The position numbers and the translations under genes are program-made. Positions 42,680 to 51,032 of a DNA stretch of 64,000 nt are shown here, piece by piece. Origin of the DNA: Achromobacter pestifer. GTDB taxonomy: Bacteria; Pseudomonadota; Gammaproteobacteria; Burkholderiales; Burkholderiaceae_B. The stretch's first letter is position 1. Every line of letters starts with the position of its first letter. The stretch lies in NCBI RefSeq assembly GCF_013267355.1, contig NZ_CP053985.1, forward strand, positions 4,278,001-4,342,000, in the 5' to 3' direction. The notes below the pieces were generated by a model that did not search any database, had not been told where the DNA came from, and saw nothing but the letters and a program-made list of their open reading frames with translations.

Positions 42680-43320
42680 CAGGCTGCGCGCAGTGGCGCG
42701 CCAGTGCGCGCCTGTAGGGCTGAGAGAGTCATGCCGTCGATCATATCCCGAACCAGCAGCCCGTCTGGCGTGACCTCGATGACGGCCAGGTCGGTATAGA
42801 TGCGGTCCACCACGCCGGCGCCCGTCAGCGGATAGGTGCAGCGCTCGACGATCTTGGGGTCGCCATTCTTGCTGTTGTGCTCCATCATGATATAGACGCT
42901 GCGCGCGCCCACCGCCAGGTCCATCGCGCCGCCCACGGCCGGCGCTTCTCCCGGCTTGGCCAGCGACCAGTTGGCCAGGTCGCCGTTGGCGGCGACCTGC
43001 ATGCCGCCCATGACGCAGATGTCCAGATGGCCGCCGCGCATCATCGCGAATGAATCCGCGTGATGGAAGTACGCGCCGCCTTCGAGCAGGGTCACGGGCT
43101 GCTTGCCGGCGTTGATCAGGTCCAGGTTGATGTCGGCCTCGGCGGGCGGCGGGCCCATGCCGAGGATGCCGTTTTCACTGTGCAGCACGATCTCGCGGTC
43201 GGCAGGCAGGTGCGCGGCCACCAGTACCGGCATGCCGATGCCCAGGTTGACATAGCTGCCGTCGGGGATGTCCCGGGCGAGGCGGCGCGCCATGGCCTCG
43301 CGGGTCAGGGGTTGGAACAT
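42679..43320 (-). CDS. pcaJ: 3-oxoadipate CoA-transferase subunit B
   Basis: A 213-residue subunit of class I CoA-transferases. The catalytic glutamate is E49 in VLHSENGILGMGPPP; YVNLGIGMPVLV precedes it and GGHLDICVMGGMQVAANGDLANW follows. It transfers CoA from succinyl-CoA to 3-oxoadipate in aromatic degradation; acetoacetate and other 3-oxoacids are the alternative substrates. 27 bases separate it from pcaI. It overlaps the IclR gene start. Confidence 0.88.
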   Translation of the reverse strand: MFQPLTREAMARRLARDIPDGSYVNLGIGMPVLVAAHLPADREIVLHSENGILGMGPPPAEADINLDLINAGKQPVTLLEGGAYFHHADSFAMMRGGHLDICVMGGMQVAANGDLANWSLAKPGEAPAVGGAMDLAVGARSVYIMMEHNSKNGDPKIVERCTYPLTGAGVVDRIYTDLAVIEVTPDGLLVRDMIDGMTLSALQARTGAPLRAA

Positions 43321-43347
43321 GCGGATTCCTTTGGGGTTCGGCCAGCC

Positions 43348-44028
43348 CTAGCTGGAAAAGGCGGCGTTGGCGACCTGGGTGACGCGCTTGACGAAGATGC
43401 CCGGCGTCACCACGGCCTCGGGCGACAGTTCGCCCAGCGCGACCTTGGCGCGCACCTGCACGATGGCGGTCTTGGCCGCCATGCACATGACGGGTCCGAA
43501 GTTGCGCGCGCTCTTGTTGTAGGTGAGGTTGCCCCAGCGATCGGCCAGGTCGGCTTTCACCAGCGCGAAGTCGCCGTGCAAGGGATGTTCGAAGACGTGG
43601 CCGCGGCCGTCGATCATGCGCGTTTCCTTTCCGCGCGCCAGTTCGGTGCCGTAGGCCGTGGGCGTATAGAACCCGCCCAGGCCGGCCCCCGCCGCCCGCA
43701 GGCGCTCGGCGATGGTGCCTTGCGGCACGCATTCCAGTTCGATGCGGCCCTGGCGGTAGAACTCGTCGAAGACCCAGGAGTGCGAGGCCTTCGGAAACGA
43801 GCAGATCACCTTGCGCACGCGCCCGGCCTTGATCAACGCGGCCAGGCCGGTTTCGTGGTTGCCGGCGTTGTTGCTGACCACGGTAAGTTCGCGCGCGCCC
43901 TGTGCGATCAGCGCGTGGATCAGTTCCGTGGGCATGCCGGCGCCGCCGAAGCCGCTGATCAGCACGGTGGCGCCGTCGTGTATGTCCGCAACGGCGGTTT
44001 CGGGCGTGTCATAGAACTTGTCGATCAT
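43348..44028 (-). CDS. pcaI: 3-oxoadipate CoA-transferase subunit A
   Basis: A 226-residue alpha subunit. It begins MIDKFYDTPETAVADIHDGATVLISGFGGAGMPTELIHAL, containing the G-x-G-CoA-binding glycine motif typical of this subunit, and later GGFYTPTAYGTELARGKE and YNKSARNFGPVMCMAAKT. It pairs with PcaJ to form the active enzyme. No other pca genes are in the window, so the 3-oxoadipate assignment rests on sequence style and the PcaR-like neighbour. Confidence 0.88.
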   Translation of the reverse strand: MIDKFYDTPETAVADIHDGATVLISGFGGAGMPTELIHALIAQGARELTVVSNNAGNHETGLAALIKAGRVRKVICSFPKASHSWVFDEFYRQGRIELECVPQGTIAERLRAAGAGLGGFYTPTAYGTELARGKETRMIDGRGHVFEHPLHGDFALVKADLADRWGNLTYNKSARNFGPVMCMAAKTAIVQVRAKVALGELSPEAVVTPGIFVKRVTQVANAAFSS

Positions 44029-44043
44029 GGCGGGGCTCCGCGT

Positions 44044-45042
44044 TCAGTCCACGCTGATGCGGGCCTGCTTGATGATCTCGGCGTAGCGCGCCGAGTCCGT
44101 CTTCATCAGCGTCGCGAATTGCGCGGTGGTGCCGCTGGCCGGCAGGAAGCCCGCGTCCAGGAATTTCTGCCTGACGTCGGGTTCCTTGACGATTTCGCTG
44201 ATCTCGCGCGCCATGCGGTCTATGACCGGCGCGGGCGTGCCGGCTGGCGCCATCAGTCCGGCCCAGGAGCCGGTGACGAAGCCGGGCAGGCCGGCTTCTT
44301 CCATGGTGGGGATCGAGGGCTCGGTCGGCCAGCGTTCCTTGCCGGTGAACGCCAGCGCCTTCAGCCGGTTCTGCTTCACGTACTGCATGGGCACCAGGAT
44401 GGGGTCGAACACCATGGAGACCCGGCCGCCCAGCAGGTCGGCCAGAATGGGGGCGCTGCCCTTGTAGGCCACGTGCGTCATCGTGATCTTGCTTTGCAGC
44501 GCGAAGTCGGCGCCGGTCAGGTGCGCGCTGGAGCCGTTGCCGCTGGAGGCATAGGTGAGCTTGTCCGGATTCTTGCGCGCGTAGGCGACCAGTTCGGCCA
44601 CCGTTTTCACCGGGATTTCCTCGGCCACGAACAGGAACAGCGGCAGGTCGGCCATCTGCACCACGGGGGTCAGGTCGGCGGGTTTGTAGCCCAGCTTGTA
44701 CAGATGGAAATTGATGATGTAGGCCGGAAGTATCGATAGAAAAGTGTAGCCGTCCGGCTCCGCCTTGGCCGCGATGGCCGAGCCGACGCTGCTGTTGGCG
44801 CCGGGACGGTTCTCGATGATGATGCTTTGCTTCAGGCGCGTTCCGAGCTTGTCCATCACGATGCGGGTGACGATGTCGGTCGACCCCCCCGGGGTGTACG
44901 GCACGATGATCTTGATGGGCTTGCTGGGCCAGGCATCTGCCGCGTGGGCGGCGCCGGCGGCCAGGCCGGTTGCCGCCAAGGTTGCGCAGAGCAGGGTTTT
45001 GAGGGTGCTGCGGCGGGACTGCAAGGGGCTTGCATGCGTCAT
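44044..45042 (-). CDS. Bug-type (TTT family) periplasmic substrate-binding protein
   Basis: A 332-residue exported protein. The signal peptide runs to about residue 35 (RRSTLKTLLCATLAATGLAAGAAHAAD) and carries paired arginines, compatible with Tat export. The mature part has WPSKPIKIIVPYTPGGSTDIVTRIVMDKLG and IIENRPGANSSVGSAIAAKAEPDGYTFL, the Bug hallmarks. It is the first gene of a unit with pcaI, pcaJ and an IclR regulator, so its ligand may be an aromatic acid, a dicarboxylate or a 3-oxoacid. No TctA/TctB partner is nearby. Confidence 0.9.
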   Translation of the reverse strand: MTHASPLQSRRSTLKTLLCATLAATGLAAGAAHAADAWPSKPIKIIVPYTPGGSTDIVTRIVMDKLGTRLKQSIIIENRPGANSSVGSAIAAKAEPDGYTFLSILPAYIINFHLYKLGYKPADLTPVVQMADLPLFLFVAEEIPVKTVAELVAYARKNPDKLTYASSGNGSSAHLTGADFALQSKITMTHVAYKGSAPILADLLGGRVSMVFDPILVPMQYVKQNRLKALAFTGKERWPTEPSIPTMEEAGLPGFVTGSWAGLMAPAGTPAPVIDRMAREISEIVKEPDVRQKFLDAGFLPASGTTAQFATLMKTDSARYAEIIKQARISVD

Positions 45043-45377
45043 GGGTTGGTCTCCTCCATGAATTGGCCGGTACGGAAGCGCAGCCGTTTTTTTTGAGAGA
45101 TTGCGACTCCGGCAGCGGCAGGCCCGGAATGCGAAAAAAGTATGGCACGCAAGGCAAGCCGTCATCGCCGGCCGGTGGGCGGATAAAGTTCGTTCACCGG
45201 ACAGCGCGGCAATCGCCTGGGAAGCCGCCTTTCCCTTCGGGTTTCCTCTAGGAAGCGCCGCGTTGTTCACGCCGTGGACATGGCTTAATCTGGCGGCCGG
45301 CCCAGTAAAGCAGGGCTTGGTTTCAACCGCGGCCGGCTTACAAGCTGGCGCGGGCATCCCTCTCAGGAGAAGTGATC
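45043..45377. other. Divergent intergenic region, Bug gene / AapJ-like gene
   Basis: 335 bases with no credible gene. The upper end has an eight-T run at 45089-45096 on the plus strand. A plausible but weak plus-strand promoter is TTGTTC (45263-45268), 17 bases, TAATCT (45286-45291). The AapJ-like gene has AGGAGA as ribosome site. Confidence 0.4.
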
Positions 45378-46400
45378 ATGAAGCGGTCCATCTTGTTTGC
45401 AGCCAGCGCCATTGCCCTGGCTTGCGCGTCCCAGGCGGCGGTGGCGGGGCCCACCCTCGACGCCGTGAAGAAAAAAGGATTTGTGCAGTGCGGTCTGACC
45501 GACGGCGTATCCGGTTTTTCGGCGACTGACAGCAAGGGCGAATGGGAAGGCATGGACGTGGACATCTGCCGCGCGGTCGCCGCGGCGGTGTTCGGTGATC
45601 CGACCAAATTCAAGGGTACGCCGCTGTCCACGCAGCAACGCTTCACCGCGCTGCAATCGGGCGAAGTGGACGTGCTGCTGCGCACCGTCACGCTGACGCA
45701 GACCCGCGACACCTCGCTGGGGTTGGCCGCCGTGGCCGCCAGTTTCTATGATGGCCAGGGCATCCTGGTGAACAAGAAGCTGGGCGTCAAAAGCGCCAAG
45801 GAACTCAACGGCGCCACGGTCTGCGTGCAGCCGGGCACCACCACCGAACTCAACCTGGCCGACTGGTTCCGCACCAACAACATCGAGTTCAAGCCGGTGG
45901 TGATTGACAAGGTGACCGAAGTCGTGCGCGCCTTCGAGTCGGGCCGCTGCGATGCCTTTACCGACGACTCCTCGCAACTGGCCGCGGTGCGCGCCACCCA
46001 GGTCGCCAAGCCGGACGACTACGAGATCCTGCCGGAGCGCTTCTCCAAGGAGCCGCTGGGCCCCATGGTGCGCCAGGGCGACGAGAACTGGCTGGGCATC
46101 GTGCGCTGGACGCTGTTCGCGCTGCTGGAAGCCGAGGAATACGGCATCACGCAGAAGAACGTGGACGAAATGTTGAAGAGCAAGAACCCCAACGTCTTGC
46201 GCATCCTGGGCGTGACGCCGGGGGCGGGCAAGAACATGGGGCTGGATGAAAAATGGGCCTACAACGCCATCAAGGCGGTGGGCAACTACAGCGAAGTGTT
46301 CGAGCGCAACGTCGGCAAGGACAGCAAGCTCGGCCTGCAACGCGGCACCAACGCGCTGTGGAACAACGGCGGCGCCATGTATCCCTGGCCGATCCGCTGA
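45378..46400 (+). CDS. Amino acid ABC transporter substrate-binding protein, AapJ/BztA-like
   Basis: A 340-residue periplasmic protein with a Sec signal ending AAVAG. The mature part has TLDAVKKKGFVQCGLTDGVSGFSATDSKGEWEGMDVDICRAVAAAVFGD and FTALQSGEVDVLLRTVT, and GLDEKWAYNAIKAVGNYSEVFERNVG, all typical of the general L-amino acid-binding AapJ. AapJ normally works with AapQ, AapM and AapP; none of these genes is nearby, so the protein is an orphan. An IclR gene follows after the terminator. Its cognate membrane complex must be encoded elsewhere. Confidence 0.88.
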   Translation: MKRSILFAASAIALACASQAAVAGPTLDAVKKKGFVQCGLTDGVSGFSATDSKGEWEGMDVDICRAVAAAVFGDPTKFKGTPLSTQQRFTALQSGEVDVLLRTVTLTQTRDTSLGLAAVAASFYDGQGILVNKKLGVKSAKELNGATVCVQPGTTTELNLADWFRTNNIEFKPVVIDKVTEVVRAFESGRCDAFTDDSSQLAAVRATQVAKPDDYEILPERFSKEPLGPMVRQGDENWLGIVRWTLFALLEAEEYGITQKNVDEMLKSKNPNVLRILGVTPGAGKNMGLDEKWAYNAIKAVGNYSEVFERNVGKDSKLGLQRGTNALWNNGGAMYPWPIR

Positions 46401-46417
46401 GGTTCGTGCCCGTCAAG

Positions 46418-46447
46418 ACGGCCCGGTAATCCGGGCCGTTTTTTTTG
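46418..46447 (+). terminator. Rho-independent terminator of the AapJ-like gene
   Basis: ACGGCCCGG-TAAT-CCGGGCCGT, a perfect 9-bp stem followed by eight T residues, 18 bases after the stop. Confidence 0.92.
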
Positions 46448-46523
46448 CGACATCGCCACGCGATACGCATGAACCGTAATGCGGTACGCTATGCGCTTTC
46501 CACCGGACGCCCCACCACGCGCC

Positions 46524-47390
46524 ATGACGCAGACCCGAAACGCCGAGGATTCCCCATTGTTCATTGCCGCGCTGGCACGCGGCGTCTCCGTCCTGCGGGC
46601 CTTCAGCGAGGGCCAGCCCGCCATGACCTTGCCGGAACTGGCGGAAGCGACAGGACTGAGCAAGAGTGCGGTGCAGCGCTTCACCCACACGCTGTGGACC
46701 CTGGGCTATCTGCGCAAGGATCCCGTGAGCAAGAAGTTTTCGCTGGGCCCCTGGTCGCTGGAGCTGGGCATGAAGTACGTGCAGACCAGCCCGCTGGTGC
46801 TGGGCGGCAATCCCTTCCTGCACACGCTCAACCGCAACAGTCAGGAAACCTGCAGCCTGGCCGAGCCCGACGGCTTGGACATGGTCTATGTGGCGCGCTT
46901 TGCCACTCACAAGGAAATGTTCGTGAACATGCCGGTGGGCATGCGCTTGCCGCTGTACTGCACGGCGGCGGGCCGGGCGGTGCTGGCCAGGTTGGATCCG
47001 GCGGTGGCGCGTGGCCTGTTGGAACGCTGCGACCGCAAGTCCTACACCGCCGCCACGATCACCGACATGGATGCGCTGCTCGCCGAACTGGAGTTCGCCC
47101 GCCGCCAAGGCTATGCGCGCTCCAACGGCGAGTTCTATCCGGGTGACATCACAGTCAGCGCCGCGGTGCTGGATGCCGGCGGCACGCCGGCGGGGGCGGT
47201 CAACGTGTCGGTGCCGTCCAGCCGTTGGTCGTTCGAGCAGGCGCAGGCGGTGTTCGGGCCGCAAGTGGTGGAAACGGCGCACGCCATCAGCGCGTCGCGC
47301 ACGCTGGGGCGGTCGCGCCCCTTCTATGAAATGGAGCCGCCCGGTGGCGCCCTGCGCGACGCGATGCCGTTCGCGGGCGACGAGGCCTGA
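46524..47390 (+). CDS. IclR family transcriptional regulator
   Basis: A 288-residue regulator: winged HTH FIAALARGVSVLRAFSEGQPAMTLPELAEATGLSKSAVQRFTHTLWTLGYL (about residues 11-62) and a C-terminal IclR effector domain with LPLYCTAAGRAVLARL and PAGAVNVSVPSSRW. ATG 46524 is preferred to ATG 46479 because the upstream segment is not conserved in character. It may control the AapJ-like gene before it or the amidine/amino acid operon after it. Confidence 0.88.
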   Translation: MTQTRNAEDSPLFIAALARGVSVLRAFSEGQPAMTLPELAEATGLSKSAVQRFTHTLWTLGYLRKDPVSKKFSLGPWSLELGMKYVQTSPLVLGGNPFLHTLNRNSQETCSLAEPDGLDMVYVARFATHKEMFVNMPVGMRLPLYCTAAGRAVLARLDPAVARGLLERCDRKSYTAATITDMDALLAELEFARRQGYARSNGEFYPGDITVSAAVLDAGGTPAGAVNVSVPSSRWSFEQAQAVFGPQVVETAHAISASRTLGRSRPFYEMEPPGGALRDAMPFAGDEA

Positions 47391-47405
47391 TTCCGCGGCG
47401 GGCCG

Positions 47406-47432
47406 GGCGCGAGCGCCCTCGCGCCTTTTATT
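47406..47432 (+). terminator. Rho-independent terminator of the IclR gene
   Basis: GGCGCGAG-CGCC-CTCGCGCC, 8-bp stem followed by TTTTATT, 16 bases after the IclR stop. Confidence 0.82.
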
Positions 47433-47463
47433 CCTATTAATTTAGTCGGATATAAAACTACCG

Positions 47464-47483
47464 ATTAGGGGAAACTCCCTAAT
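47464..47483. promoter_or_regulatory. Inverted repeat upstream of the ureohydrolase operon
   Basis: ATTAGGG-GAAACT-CCCTAAT, perfect 7-bp arms, 127-146 bases upstream of the ureohydrolase start in an AT-rich patch. A second short repeat, ACGAT-CAT-ATCGT, is at 47522-47534. These are likely regulator sites; the adjacent IclR protein is a candidate. Confidence 0.55.
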
Positions 47484-47609
47484 TGGCTGGATGCTTGTAC
47501 GCGCGCTACTCTTATTTCGACACGATCATATCGTACAGCGATTTGATTGAATCTAAATAGTGATCCCGATCTTGTCCATGGCAGCGGGTCGTCACACAGG
47601 AGCCGAGTT

Positions 47610-48563
47610 GTGCAGCAGCCAGCCGAAGTCTGTTTTCATCCCGTCGCCGGGTTCATGGGCCTGCCTTCCGTACGCGCCGCCGGCACGGGGGCGGCGCGCG
47701 CCTGCGTGGTCGGCATCCCCTTCGATTGCGGCACGCATCCGTTCCGGGTGGGTTCGCGCCAGGGGCCGGACGCGATCCGCGAGCAGTCCAGGCTGCTGCG
47801 GCCGGTCGACATCTTCCGGCGCAATGGCATCGACAACCCGCGTGAATTCCTGCGCGCCGTCGACGTGGGCAACGTGGCCTGCCATCCGGGCGATCCGGAC
47901 GCCTCCTATCCGCTGATCGAGGCCGGCATCGGCGCCATCCTGGATTCGGGCGCCATTCCGATTTCCATGGGGGGCGACGGCGCGGTCACGCTGCCGCAGC
48001 TGCGCGCCGTGGCGCGCCGCCATCCGGATTTCGTGGTGCTGCATTTCGATTCGCATACCGACACCTATCCCATCCCTGGCTACAACACGGCCACCACGTT
48101 TACGCGCGCCGCCGAAGAGGGGCTGCTGGACGTGGCCTCCAGTTTCCACGTCGGCACGCGCGGCAGCTCTTTCATGCCGGGGGTGCTGGAGTTCGGGCGC
48201 GAGGTCGGCTACACGATCCTGCCTTACGACGATTTCGACCAGGACCAGAAGGGCGCGCTGGAACAGATCAAGCAGCGCATCGGCCAGCGTCCGGTGTATC
48301 TGTGCTTCGACATGGACATCTTCGACCCCTCCTGCGCGCCGGGCGTGTGCACGCCGGAGTGGGGCGGGCTCTCGGCCAAGGAAGGGCTGGCGCTGCTGCG
48401 CCAACTCGCGGGCCTGAACTTCGTGGCGTTCGACGTGAACACTGTGTCGCCGCCGCAAGACGTGCAGGGGGCCACGGCCTTCCTGGCCGCCACCGTCATG
48501 CAGGAATTCTGCGCGCTGGCGGCGGTAGCGGTGCAGCAGTATCCGCAGGGGCGCCCGGCCTGA
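47610..48563 (+). CDS. Agmatinase/ureohydrolase family protein with altered metal site
   Basis: A 317-residue arginase-superfamily protein. DSHTD (147-151) matches the DxHxD metal motif, and FDMDIFDPSCAPGVCTPEWGG (D234, D236) matches SxDxDxxDPxxAPG. The first metal motif, usually GGDHS, is GGDGA (121-125): glycine replaces the histidine that binds one Mn. GTG 47610 with CAGGAG upstream is chosen over an open frame beginning at 47547. It probably hydrolyses a guanidino compound to urea. It heads an operon with a polar amino acid ABC transporter. The exact substrate is unknown. Confidence 0.82.
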   Translation: MQQPAEVCFHPVAGFMGLPSVRAAGTGAARACVVGIPFDCGTHPFRVGSRQGPDAIREQSRLLRPVDIFRRNGIDNPREFLRAVDVGNVACHPGDPDASYPLIEAGIGAILDSGAIPISMGGDGAVTLPQLRAVARRHPDFVVLHFDSHTDTYPIPGYNTATTFTRAAEEGLLDVASSFHVGTRGSSFMPGVLEFGREVGYTILPYDDFDQDQKGALEQIKQRIGQRPVYLCFDMDIFDPSCAPGVCTPEWGGLSAKEGLALLRQLAGLNFVAFDVNTVSPPQDVQGATAFLAATVMQEFCALAAVAVQQYPQGRPA

Positions 48564-48604
48564 GCCGGCTGCGCCACGCGATAACTTCATTCAAGGGGAA
48601 AACG

Positions 48605-49393
48605 ATGAAACTCAAATCCATCCTGTTGGGCCTGGCTGCCGCCAGCCTGCTGGTCCACGCCGGCGCGCAGGCGCGCACGCTGGACGAGATCCGCGCGGAC
48701 CAGAGCCTGAACGTGGTTACCACGGCGTCCGCGCCGCCGCACGGCTTCAAGAACCCGAAGTCGAACCAGCTGGAGGGCATTATGGTGGACGTGGCCGCGG
48801 CCGTGGCCAAGCACTTGAAGGTGTCGGACAAGCTGTCCGATGTGCCGTTCTCCGGCCTGATTCCCACCCTGACCTCGGGCCGCGCCGACGTCATGTCGGC
48901 GCCGCTCTTCATCACCGAGGAACGCGCCCGCGCCATCGATTTTTCGGCGCCTGTCTACGAATGGGGCGAGGGCATCGTGGTCAGCGACAAGGCTGACAAG
49001 AAGTACGCCAAGTTCGAAGACATGAAGGGCCAGCGCGTCGGCGTGCTGGTGGACTCGGTGCAGTTCAACATGATCAAGGACATGCCTGGCACCAAGGTGT
49101 CGACGTACCAGGACTATTCCACGCTGCTGGCCGACGTGCGCGCGGGCCGCATCGACCTGGGCATCGTGGATCCGCCCAGCATCATCTACCAGATCAAGAC
49201 CAAGAACATCCCGGGCGTGAAGCTCGATACCGGCTACCAGCCGCAGCGCAAGTGGCAGGTGGGCATGGCGGTGCAGAAGGGCAACGCCGCATTGCTGGAT
49301 GCGGTCAACGGCGCGCTGGCGCAGATGAAGCAGAGCGGCGAACTCGCCGCCATCGGGCAGAAGTGGGGCGTGGCCGACCTGATGAGCAAGTAA
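48605..49393 (+). CDS. Polar amino acid ABC transporter substrate-binding protein
   Basis: A 262-residue periplasmic binding protein with a Sec signal (MKLKSILLGLAAASLLVHAGAQA). The mature part has the family-3 fold signs: LNVVTTASAPPHGFKNPKSNQLEGIMVDVAAAVAKHL, FSGLIPTLTSGRADVMSAPLFITEERARAIDFSAPVYEWGEGIVV and the C-terminal MAVQKGNAALLDAVNGALAQMKQSGELAAIGQKWG. It likely binds an amino acid, amine or guanidino compound. It is 42 bases after the ureohydrolase gene. Confidence 0.9.
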   Translation: MKLKSILLGLAAASLLVHAGAQARTLDEIRADQSLNVVTTASAPPHGFKNPKSNQLEGIMVDVAAAVAKHLKVSDKLSDVPFSGLIPTLTSGRADVMSAPLFITEERARAIDFSAPVYEWGEGIVVSDKADKKYAKFEDMKGQRVGVLVDSVQFNMIKDMPGTKVSTYQDYSTLLADVRAGRIDLGIVDPPSIIYQIKTKNIPGVKLDTGYQPQRKWQVGMAVQKGNAALLDAVNGALAQMKQSGELAAIGQKWGVADLMSK

Positions 49394-49423
49394 CGCCGCA
49401 CCGGCACGGATAAGGAGCACGAC

Positions 49424-50116
49424 TTGGATCTCGCGACCCTGCGCATGTACCTGACCCCCTTGGCCGAGGGCACGGTCTGGACCCTGGCGCTGTTTTTTTC
49501 TTCGGCATTCCTGGCGGTGGCCCTGGGCCTGGTCGTCTGTCTGTGCCGCCTGTCGCCGTCGCGGCTGCTCAGCCGCGGCGCGCGTCTTTATATCGACGTG
49601 ATACGCGGCACGCCGCTGCTGTTGCAGCTGTTCTACATCTATTACGGCCTGCCTGAAATGGGCGTGGTCATCAACGGCTTCGTCGCCGGCGTGCTGGGCC
49701 TGACGCTGAATTTCGGCGCCTATCTGGCGGAGCTGTTCCGCAGCGGCATCCAGTCGGTGGACAGCGGACAGTACGAGGCGGCGCGCGCGCTGGGTCTGGG
49801 CAAGGTGCAGCGGCTGCGCCGCATCGTCTTGCCACAGGCGCTGCGCACCGTGTTTCCGGCGCTGGGCAACTACGCGCTGGTGCTGATCAAGGAAACCTCG
49901 CTGGTGGCCGTCATCAGCGTCTACGAGCTGATGCGCGCGGGCGAAATGCTGGCGGGCGCCACCTTCCAGGCGCTGACCGTCTACACCATGGTGGGCGTCA
50001 TCTACTTCGCCATGTGCAGCGTGCTGGCCTACGTGTTCCGCCGTTCCGAAAAACGCCTGACCGTGCCGGGTTACTGGAGCGGGGCGGGCGAAAACCATGA
50101 CATTTCGAAGGCCTGA
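49424..50116 (+). CDS. Polar amino acid ABC transporter permease
   Basis: A 230-residue permease of the HisMQ type with about five helices. The segment [33 protein letters not shown] is the family opening and [42 protein letters not shown] the EAA loop that contacts the ATPase. TTG (49424) with AAGGAG is the start. A single permease gene means a homodimer. Confidence 0.9.
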   Translation: MDLATLRMYLTPLAEGTVWTLALFFSSAFLAVALGLVVCLCRLSPSRLLSRGARLYIDVIRGTPLLLQLFYIYYGLPEMGVVINGFVAGVLGLTLNFGAYLAELFRSGIQSVDSGQYEAARALGLGKVQRLRRIVLPQALRTVFPALGNYALVLIKETSLVAVISVYELMRAGEMLAGATFQALTVYTMVGVIYFAMCSVLAYVFRRSEKRLTVPGYWSGAGENHDISKA

Positions 50117-50120
50117 TGCG

Positions 50121-50873
50121 ATGGATGGATTGAACTACGCCGCCCCTATCATCACGATGCAGGGCGTATGCAAATGGTATGGTGACTTCCAGGTGCTCGA
50201 CGACCTGGCGCTGGAGGTGCTGCCGGGCGAGAAACTGATCCTGTGCGGGCCGTCCGGCTCCGGCAAGTCCACCACCATCCGGCTTTTGAACCGGCTTGAG
50301 GAACACCAGAAAGGCCGCATCGTGGTCGACGGCATCGAACTGAACGACGACCTGAAGAACATCGAGCGCATCCGCGCCGAGGTCGGCATGGTGTTCCAGC
50401 ATTTCAACCTGTTCCCGCACCTGACGGTGCTGGACAACTGCACGTTGGCGCCGATGCTGGTGAAGGGCGTTCCGCGCGAGGAAGCCGAAGCCCGCGCCAT
50501 GGAATACCTGGAACGCGTCAAGATCCCGCAGCACGCGTCCAAGTATCCGGGCCAGCTGTCCGGCGGCCAGAAGCAGCGCGTGGCGATCGCGCGCGCCCTG
50601 TGCATGCGGCCCAAGATCATGCTGTTTGACGAGCCCACGTCCGCGCTGGACCCCGAAATGGTCAAGGAAGTGCTGGACACCATGGTGGCGCTGGCGCGCG
50701 ACGGCATGACCATGGTCTGCGTGACCCACGAAATGGGTTTCGCGCGCGAGGTCGGCGACCGCGTGGTCTTCATGGACCAGGGCGCCATCGTCGAGGCCGA
50801 TACGCCGGACAATTTCTTCCGCGCGCCGCGCACCGAACGCGCGCAGGCCTTCCTGGGGCAGATATTGGGTTGA
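50121..50873 (+). CDS. Polar amino acid ABC transporter ATP-binding protein
   Basis: A 250-residue ABC ATPase of the GlnQ/HisP type: Walker [11 protein letters not shown]-loop [19 protein letters not shown], signature [17 protein letters not shown], Walker [14 protein letters not shown] and switch VTHEMGFA. It starts four bases after the permease stop. It powers uptake by the transporter of this operon. It closes the ureohydrolase-transporter operon. Confidence 0.94.
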   Translation: MDGLNYAAPIITMQGVCKWYGDFQVLDDLALEVLPGEKLILCGPSGSGKSTTIRLLNRLEEHQKGRIVVDGIELNDDLKNIERIRAEVGMVFQHFNLFPHLTVLDNCTLAPMLVKGVPREEAEARAMEYLERVKIPQHASKYPGQLSGGQKQRVAIARALCMRPKIMLFDEPTSALDPEMVKEVLDTMVALARDGMTMVCVTHEMGFAREVGDRVVFMDQGAIVEADTPDNFFRAPRTERAQAFLGQILG

Positions 50874-50898
50874 CCGGGCCTTTCAAATTCCGTTTGGC

Positions 50899-50918
50899 GG
50901 AACCAGCGGAATGGTTCC
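50899..50918. promoter_or_regulatory. Inverted repeat between ABC operon and TPP enzyme gene
   Basis: GGAACCA-GCGGAA-TGGTTCC, perfect 7-bp arms. Without a T-tract it may be a weak terminator of the ABC operon or an operator for the downstream gene. Confidence 0.4.
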
Positions 50919-51032
50919 ATGACGACGGCCTGAAATGGCTCTAGCCGGTTTCGGCTACGCTACCTATCATGCATGTCACGCGGGCGCGCATGCGCCCATG
51001 CACCGCCCATGGAAAACGATCAGGGAAAAACG

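Noticed and set aside
43060..44739. 559-codon open frame on the plus strand
   Set aside because: Opposite pcaI, pcaJ and the Bug gene; composition typical of a codon-position shadow.
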